DNA from: Phycisphaerae bacterium
Lineage (GTDB): Bacteria > Planctomycetota > Phycisphaerae > JAJVII01
Length of the DNA stretch: 64,000 bases
Assembly: GCA_022072085.1 (NCBI GenBank)
Contig: JAJVII010000011.1
Coordinates: 1-64,000, forward strand
Direction: 5' to 3'
Shown: in pieces, positions 59,592-64,000 of the stretch
Position numbering within the stretch: position 1 is the first letter of the stretch
Layout of the letters: every line of letters starts with the position of its first letter
Position numbers and translations under genes: made by a program
Notes under the pieces: generated by a model
Told to the model about the DNA's origin: nothing
Database searches by the model: none
What the model saw: the letters and a program-made list of their open reading frames with translations, nothing else

Positions 59592-59825
59592 CTACTGGCG
59601 CGCCGCCGGCGGCTTGAGATTCGGGCTGTTCTCGTAGTCGATCGTGATCTTGTCCTGGAGGATCTCCTGGACGACCACTTCCATGTCGGTCATCTTGCCG
59701 GTCCGCTCGACCAGCGGGGCGGCGCCGTTGAGAATCTCCAGCCATCGCTTCTGGATCAGCGCGGTCAGCTTGAACCGTCCGCCGAACTTGCGGATGACGC
59801 TGTCGTCCTTGAGGGCCTCAATCAT
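59592..59825 (-). CDS. rpoZ: RNA polymerase omega subunit RpoZ
   Basis: A small (77-residue) subunit that helps assemble RNA polymerase. It opens MIEALKDDSVIRKFGGRFKLTALIQKR; the conserved helix segment (usually NRyeLvxxaaxRar) is present as GRFKLTALIQKRWLEI, followed by LNGAAPLVE, and the tail is short. The start at 59825 is taken because the longer frame lies inside gmk. It overlaps the end of gmk by 8 bp, and the gmk-rpoZ-coaC arrangement is the classical conserved order, which strongly supports the call despite weak sequence conservation. Confidence 0.85.
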   Translation of the reverse strand: MIEALKDDSVIRKFGGRFKLTALIQKRWLEILNGAAPLVERTGKMTDMEVVVQEILQDKITIDYENSPNLKPPAARQ

Positions 59826-60432
59826 TGAAATCAATCTCCTTCCTGAGTATCCCGACCAGTTCCCGGACCGCGGTGTCCAGGTCGTCATTGACCACGAAAT
59901 ACTTGTAGGCGCCGCTGCGCTCGGCCTGTTCCAGTTCGGCACGGGCCTCGCCGACGCGGCGTGCGATCTCTTCCGGGCGGTCCATGCCGCGCTTCATCAG
60001 CCGCTCCCGCAGCGACTCTTCCCATCGGTCCAGCGATGGCGGCTTGATGAAGATCTCCAGCACGTCGGGGAACCGGGACTTGGCGGACTGGTGGACCTGT
60101 ATCCCGCCCTGCACGTCGATCTCCAGCAGGATCACCTGGCCCTGCTCGACCGCCGCCCGCACCGGCGCCAGCGGCGTGCCGTAGAGGTTGCCGAACACCG
60201 TCGCCCATTCGAGGAACTCGCCGGCGGCCCGGTGTTTCTCGAACTCCCCGGGCGTCATGAAATAGTAGTCCGCGCCTTCTCGCTCGTTGGCCCGCGGCTT
60301 GCGGGTCGTCGCCGACACGCTCATCCGCGCCGGCACTTCCTCCAGCACGCGGTGGCAGAGCGTCGTCTTTCCGACCCCGCTGGGACCGGAGATCACGATC
60401 AGTCGGCCGTGCTTTGTTTTCGCTTCGGTCAT
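59818..60432 (-). CDS. gmk: Guanylate kinase
   Basis: Phosphorylates GMP to GDP. The 204-residue protein has the P-loop GPSGVGKTTL near residue 16, the GMP-binding SVSATTRKPRANEREGADYYF segment and the YGTPLAPVRAAVEQG loop, all diagnostic. Length is normal. It overlaps rpoZ by 8 bp and follows yicC by 51 bp, so it is part of the secG-yicC-gmk-rpoZ-coaC-coaB unit. There are no anomalies. Confidence 0.97.
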   Translation of the reverse strand: MTEAKTKHGRLIVISGPSGVGKTTLCHRVLEEVPARMSVSATTRKPRANEREGADYYFMTPGEFEKHRAAGEFLEWATVFGNLYGTPLAPVRAAVEQGQVILLEIDVQGGIQVHQSAKSRFPDVLEIFIKPPSLDRWEESLRERLMKRGMDRPEEIARRVGEARAELEQAERSGAYKYFVVNDDLDTAVRELVGILRKEIDFND

Positions 60433-60483
60433 GGTCGTGTCCCTGATGGATGCCGCAGGTCCGCCGCGTGCGGGGCGACGCCC

Positions 60484-61386
60484 CTACACCACGTTCTGAA
60501 CCTGTTCCTTGACCCGGTCGATGGCGCTCTTGATCTCCACCGACGCCCGGCTGATCGTCGCGTCGTTGCTCTTGGAGCCGATCGTGTTGGCTTCGCGCAG
60601 GAACTCCTGGGCGACGAAGTCCAGCCGCCGCCCGACCTGGGCGCCTTCCTCATCCTCGGCGTCCAGCGTTCGGCGGAACTGCTCGATGTGGCTGCGCAGC
60701 CGCGAGATCTCCTCGTTGATGTCGCAGCGGTCGGCGTAGACCGCGACCTCGCGGGCCAGCGCGTCGGCTTCGAGCTGAATCTTCTGGTCGGCCAGCAACT
60801 GGTTCACCCGATCGGTCAGCCGCTGGTGGTACTCGGTCACGACCGCGGGAGACCGCTCGGCGATCACGTCCAGTTGCTCGCTCATCCGATCGAGGTGGAC
60901 CTTCAGGTCGCGGGCCAGCGCCTCCCCCTCAACCCGCCGCATCGCCTGCAACTGGGCCAGGGCCTTGTCCAGCAGCCCGTCCATCCGGGCCTTGATCTGC
61001 TCCTGCTCGGCCTCGTCCTCCTGGCGCGGCTGGGCGACGCCGGGCAGCAGGATCGCCGTCGCCAGGTCCACGGTCATCGGCAGTTCGCCGCCGCCGTCGC
61101 GGCCGATCGCCCGCAGGTGGCCGATGTAGCTGGCCAGCGCCACCTCGTTCACCTCGTAGGCCGCGTCGGCCGACATGTTCCGCACGACCAGCGTGAGGTA
61201 GATCGATCCGCGTCCGAGGTCGCGGCGCAGGCGGCTGTCGATCGCGGCTTCGAGGAACGAGGCCGCGTCAGCCAGCTTGCAACTGAGCTTGAAGTACCGG
61301 TTGTTCAGCGAGCGTATCTCGAGGTGATACGTCACACCCTCCTGGGTGTGGGTGGCCTCGCCGTAGCCGGTCATGCTCTGGATCAT
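60484..61386 (-). CDS. yicC: YicC/YloC family endoribonuclease
   Basis: A 300-residue protein of the YicC/YloC family, reported in other bacteria to have RNase activity. It begins MIQSMTGYGEATHTQEG, the family hallmark (MIxSMTGFG), and has the EIRSLNNRYF segment and a C-terminal DUF1732 part: VGRRLDFVAQEFLREANTIGSKSND, around residues 255-280. Position before gmk and rpoZ is conserved across bacteria. I begin at 61386 because the longer frame reads through low-complexity proline-rich DNA. The gap to secG is 19 bp. Confidence 0.93.
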   Translation of the reverse strand: MIQSMTGYGEATHTQEGVTYHLEIRSLNNRYFKLSCKLADAASFLEAAIDSRLRRDLGRGSIYLTLVVRNMSADAAYEVNEVALASYIGHLRAIGRDGGGELPMTVDLATAILLPGVAQPRQEDEAEQEQIKARMDGLLDKALAQLQAMRRVEGEALARDLKVHLDRMSEQLDVIAERSPAVVTEYHQRLTDRVNQLLADQKIQLEADALAREVAVYADRCDINEEISRLRSHIEQFRRTLDAEDEEGAQVGRRLDFVAQEFLREANTIGSKSNDATISRASVEIKSAIDRVKEQVQNVV

Positions 61387-61405
61387 GTTCGCCTCTTGGT
61401 GCGGG

Positions 61406-61909
61406 TCAGTTGCCGCCGCCCGCAGGAGTCGCCGGGGTTTCCGTGCCGCCGCTGCCGCCCGCGGGGGCCGCCGAAGGAGTCTGGGTTCCGCCGGTCGGGG
61501 CTGCGTCGGTGTGCTCGCCGGCGCCGCCGTCGGTGGCGTTCTCGGTCGCGCCTTCGGTCTTATCGGCATTCTGGTCGGCGGCGTCGGAGCCCGCAGCAGC
61601 CGGCGCCTTGGCTGCCTGCGGCTTGGTGTCGAAGCCCTCCTGCACGTAGACCAGGTTCAGGATAATGGCGAAGAACAGGTACAGGCCCGCCAGCACGACG
61701 GTGATCCAGGTGAACACGTCGCCGGTCTTGGTGCCAAAGGGGCTGGAGCCCATGGCCCCGCCGAACGCGGAGCTGAGCCCGCCGCCGCGGCCCTTCTGGA
61801 GCAGGATGATGCCCATCAGCAGCAGGCAGATGAGGATGAACAGGGTGATGGAGAGGTACTTGAACAGTCCGCTCCAGAACGCCAGCACCGTCACGGTCGT
61901 CAGGTTCAT
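61406..61909 (-). CDS. secG: Preprotein translocase subunit SecG with extended C-terminal tail
   Basis: Accessory subunit of the SecYEG channel. It has two membrane helices (about residues 16-36 and 65-86) joined by the conserved loop [20 protein letters not shown], with [14 protein letters not shown] diagnostic. After residue 95 comes a long low-complexity Ala/Gly/Thr/Asp tail, making 167 residues instead of the usual 75-110. Such tails are known in several lineages. The gap to yicC is 19 bp and to tpiA 47 bp, forming part of one operon. Confidence 0.9.
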   Translation of the reverse strand: MNLTTVTVLAFWSGLFKYLSITLFILICLLLMGIILLQKGRGGGLSSAFGGAMGSSPFGTKTGDVFTWITVVLAGLYLFFAIILNLVYVQEGFDTKPQAAKAPAAAGSDAADQNADKTEGATENATDGGAGEHTDAAPTGGTQTPSAAPAGGSGGTETPATPAGGGN

Positions 61910-61956
61910 CGCAAGGTCCTTAACAGTTCGGTTTCCCGGTTCGTTGTTGCGTTCGC

Positions 61957-62745
61957 TTAGGCGACGCGGGCGGCGGCCGCTATGATCGCCACAAAGTCCT
62001 CGACCTTCAAGCTGGCCCCGCCGACCAGGGCCCCGTCGATGTCGGGCTGGCCCATCAGCTCAGCCGCGTTGTCCGGCTTGACCGATCCGCCGTACTGGAT
62101 CTGCATGGCCTCGGCGGCCGCCCGGCTGTAGAGGTCGGCCAGCAGCTTGCGCACCTGGGCGTGGACCTCCTGGGCCTGCGCCGGCGACGCGGTCACGCCC
62201 GTGCCGATCGCCCAGACCGGTTCGTAGGCGATGACGAGGTTGGCCAACTGGCCCGCGCCGACGCCGGCCAATCCCGCCTGCACCTGGCGGCGGTTGACCT
62301 CCAGGGTCTGGTTGGCCTTGCGCTGGTCGAGCGTCTCACCGATGCAGAGGATGACGCGGAGGCCCTCAGCCAGCGCCTTCTTCACCTTCGCGTTGATCAG
62401 ATCGTCGCCCTCGCCGATGACGTGCCGCCGCTCGCTGTGGCCGCACAGGACGAAGTGGACGCCGACGTCCTTGAGCATGGCAGCCGAGATTTCGCCGGTG
62501 AACGCGCCGTTGTCCTGGGTGTAGAGATCCTGGGCGCCCAGCCAGGCCTTCGCCCGGCCGTTGGTCACCAGGCGGGCCACGTCGGAGAGATAGACGAACG
62601 GCGGGCAGAGCCCGACCTCGACGGCGTCGGCCTTGCCAACCAGCGCCTCGTCGAGCTTGTGAACGATGCCGTCAGCCAGAGCGCAGGCCGACTTGCGGTT
62701 GGTGTTCATCTTCCAGTTGCCAGCCACGAAGAACTTGCGTGCCAC
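61957..62745 (-). CDS. tpiA: Triosephosphate isomerase
   Basis: Interconverts glyceraldehyde-3-phosphate and dihydroxyacetone phosphate in glycolysis. The 262-residue TIM barrel opens [14 protein letters not shown]; the catalytic histidine is in [10 protein letters not shown] and the catalytic glutamate in [13 protein letters not shown] (about residue 170), with the phosphate loops [10 protein letters not shown] and GALVGGASL. All active-site residues are intact. In the same strand order, the neighbours aroF and secG suggest a mixed housekeeping operon. Confidence 0.97.
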   Translation of the reverse strand: MARKFFVAGNWKMNTNRKSACALADGIVHKLDEALVGKADAVEVGLCPPFVYLSDVARLVTNGRAKAWLGAQDLYTQDNGAFTGEISAAMLKDVGVHFVLCGHSERRHVIGEGDDLINAKVKKALAEGLRVILCIGETLDQRKANQTLEVNRRQVQAGLAGVGAGQLANLVIAYEPVWAIGTGVTASPAQAQEVHAQVRKLLADLYSRAAAEAMQIQYGGSVKPDNAAELMGQPDIDGALVGGASLKVEDFVAIIAAAARVA

Positions 62746-62821
62746 GGTTGAATCCTTTCTCTGACGCTTGTCTCTTTCCTCTTCCTCGAGCCGCCGACGG
62801 GAGCCGGCGGTTGCGTCGCCG

Positions 62822-63847
62822 TCATTCCGCCTCGGGGAACTCCCTGCCGACCGCCGCCGCCACCGCCCGGCACTGGTCCATCATCTCGGCGAAGGCCGCC
62901 GGGAAGACCGCCTGCGGCCCGTCGCACATGGCGTCCTCGGGGCAGTCGTGGACCTCGACGATGAAGCCATCGGCCCCGGCGGCGATGCCCGCCAGCGTCA
63001 GGCCCGGCACCCATTGCCGGTCGCCGGCGGCGTGCGAGGGGTCGATGATCACCGGCAGGTGCGTCTCGCGTTTGGCCACGACGACCGCGCCCACGTCGAA
63101 GGTATAGCGCATCGCCCCTTCAAACGTCTTGATGCCGCGCTCGCAGAGCACCACGTCCTTGTTGCCCTGGGCCAGCACGTATTCCGCGCTCATCAGCCAT
63201 TCCTTGACCGAGGCGGCCAGCCCGCGCTTGAGCAGGACCGGCTTGCGCGTCTTGCCCACCTCGCTGAGCAGCGTGAAGTTCTGCATGTTCCGGGCGCCGA
63301 TCTGGAGCATGTCCACGTAGCGGACCGCCAGTTCGACCTGCCGCGGGTCCATCACCTCGCTGGCTACCGGCATGCCCAGTTCGTCGGCGGCGGCGCGGAG
63401 GATCTTCAGCCCGTCTTCGCCCATGCCCTGGAAGCTGTAGGGGCTGGTCCGCGGCTTGAACGCCCCGCCGCGGAGCATCCGAGCGCCGGCCGCCCGCACC
63501 GCGCGGCCGACCTGGAAGATCGTCGTGTCATTCTCGACCGCGCAGGGGCCGGCGATGCCGACGCACGCTCGGCCGCCAAATTCGACCGGGCCGACCCGCA
63601 CCACCGAGCCCTCGGGGTGGAACTCGCGGGCGGCCAGCTTGTACGGCCGCATGATCGCCAGCACGTCGTCCACGCCGGGCAGGCTCTTGAGCTTGGGCAG
63701 GAAGCTCTCGGCCTCCTCGCCGATGGCCCCGATGATCGTGCGGAACCGGCCGCGCGATACGTGGGGCTGAAGGCCCAGTTCGCCGATGCGGTCGATCACG
63801 TGCTGGATCGTCGCGTCGTCGCTGCCGGATTTCATGACTACGATCAT
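62822..63847 (-). CDS. aroF: 3-deoxy-7-phosphoheptulonate synthase (DAHP synthase, class I-beta)
   Basis: Condenses phosphoenolpyruvate and erythrose 4-phosphate at the entry of the shikimate pathway. The 341-residue product has an N-terminal ferredoxin-like regulatory domain (about 1-70; MIVVMKSGSDDATIQHV), as in Thermotoga-type enzymes, followed by the barrel with the GPCAVEND motif, LRGGAFKPRTSPYSFQG and DPSHAAG. The start at 63847 fits the domain; the upstream ATG at 63982 would add 45 residues that overlap the pheA remnant and a repeat. The regulatory domain often mediates feedback by aromatic amino acids. pheA lies immediately upstream. Confidence 0.95.
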   Translation of the reverse strand: MIVVMKSGSDDATIQHVIDRIGELGLQPHVSRGRFRTIIGAIGEEAESFLPKLKSLPGVDDVLAIMRPYKLAAREFHPEGSVVRVGPVEFGGRACVGIAGPCAVENDTTIFQVGRAVRAAGARMLRGGAFKPRTSPYSFQGMGEDGLKILRAAADELGMPVASEVMDPRQVELAVRYVDMLQIGARNMQNFTLLSEVGKTRKPVLLKRGLAASVKEWLMSAEYVLAQGNKDVVLCERGIKTFEGAMRYTFDVGAVVVAKRETHLPVIIDPSHAAGDRQWVPGLTLAGIAAGADGFIVEVHDCPEDAMCDGPQAVFPAAFAEMMDQCRAVAAAVGREFPEAE

Positions 63848-63873
63848 CGCGTCAGGTCCTGTCAGTCCTTTCG

Positions 63874-63902
63874 CCGCGTCTCCGCGTCTTCGCGTCCCCG
63901 CG
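63874..63902. repeat. CGCGTCTC short-period array between pheA and aroF
   Basis: CGCGTCTCCGCGTCTTCGCG repeats about every 8 bp in the 67-bp spacer. A short member of the same class of short-period repeats found elsewhere in the window, without a visible complementary arm. Confidence 0.5.
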
Positions 63903-63914
63903 GCATCTTTCTCG

Positions 63915-64000
63915 TCACGCCCCCATGATTTCCTTGGCCCGCGGGAAGCTGCCCAGGACGTTGAGCTGGAGGCAGTGCTCACGGGCCTCTTCGACGGCCT
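63915..64000 (-). CDS. pheA: Prephenate dehydratase / chorismate mutase (C-terminal end only)
   Basis: Only the last 28 codons are in the window. They read AVEEAREHCLQLNVLGSFPR then AKEIMGA and a TGA stop. This is the typical end of the ACT domain of prephenate dehydratase, where LExxREHCxxxKxLGSYP is conserved. It makes phenylpyruvate for phenylalanine, consistent with aroF right downstream (67-bp gap with a short repeat). Whether a chorismate mutase domain is present cannot be seen. Confidence 0.75.
   Translation of the reverse strand, partial: AVEEAREHCLQLNVLGSFPRAKEIMGA

Overview
This GC-rich window most resembles a chromosomal segment of a Gram-negative planctomycete, probably of the Phycisphaerae type. 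The evidence is the combination of LPS-core heptose and lipid A genes, a sulfatase, a PEP-CTERM protein behind a sigma-54-type promoter, MoxR and tandem DUF4159 genes, DUF5658- and DUF6785-like membrane proteins, and an intact MreCD/PBP2/RodA cell-wall set. The assignment is an inference from gene content; there is no rRNA or other phylogenetic marker here, and I saw no tRNA, CRISPR array, transposase or prophage.

Layout. 1-4035: a leftward envelope operon (lpxK, hldE, gmhA, gmhB) for lipid A phosphorylation and ADP-heptose synthesis. 4089-6857: leftward sulfatase, thioredoxin-like protein and a TrpG/PabA amidotransferase. 7133-10360: rightward moeA and lnt. 10453-15254: leftward mreC-mreD-mrdA-rodA. 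15614-22848: a mixed region with a LolA-like protein, HAD phosphatase, a secreted PA14/PKD/TPR protein, DUF5658-like membrane protein, alpha/beta hydrolase, GH130 phosphorylase and a kinase-like protein. 23144-27978: an RND efflux adaptor and pump. 28209-35529: leftward genes for a secreted transglutaminase-like protein, an aldo/keto-reductase-like protein, MoxR ATPase, a double-DUF4159 protein, a broken hicBA remnant and a DNA methyltransferase.

35769-58102 is the most unusual part. A sigma-54-type promoter drives a PEP-CTERM protein that ends at a clean terminator. Then come a 1008-residue RIFT-barrel/polysaccharide-lyase-like secreted protein, five consecutive paralogous secreted proteins of 815-897 residues (FlgD-type Ig domain plus NHL-like propeller, with a C-x-C signature near the C-terminus), a heparinase II/III-type protein, a convergent DUF6785-like multispanning membrane protein and a phytanoyl-CoA-dioxygenase-like enzyme. 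I read this as a candidate, apparently uncharacterised, polysaccharide-processing locus.

58302-64000: a leftward housekeeping operon (pheA end, aroF, tpiA, secG, yicC, gmk, rpoZ, coaC, coaB).

A second striking layer is non-coding. Many of the longer spacers carry short-period (7-10 bp) degenerate tandem repeats, often arranged as inverted arms that would fold into long hairpins. Several unrelated motif families have the same architecture, and one copy lies in frame inside the methyltransferase gene. A separate REP-like palindrome with a TAAACGTTTA core recurs as well. All coordinates and motifs were read by eye; family names rest on motif recognition, not database searches.
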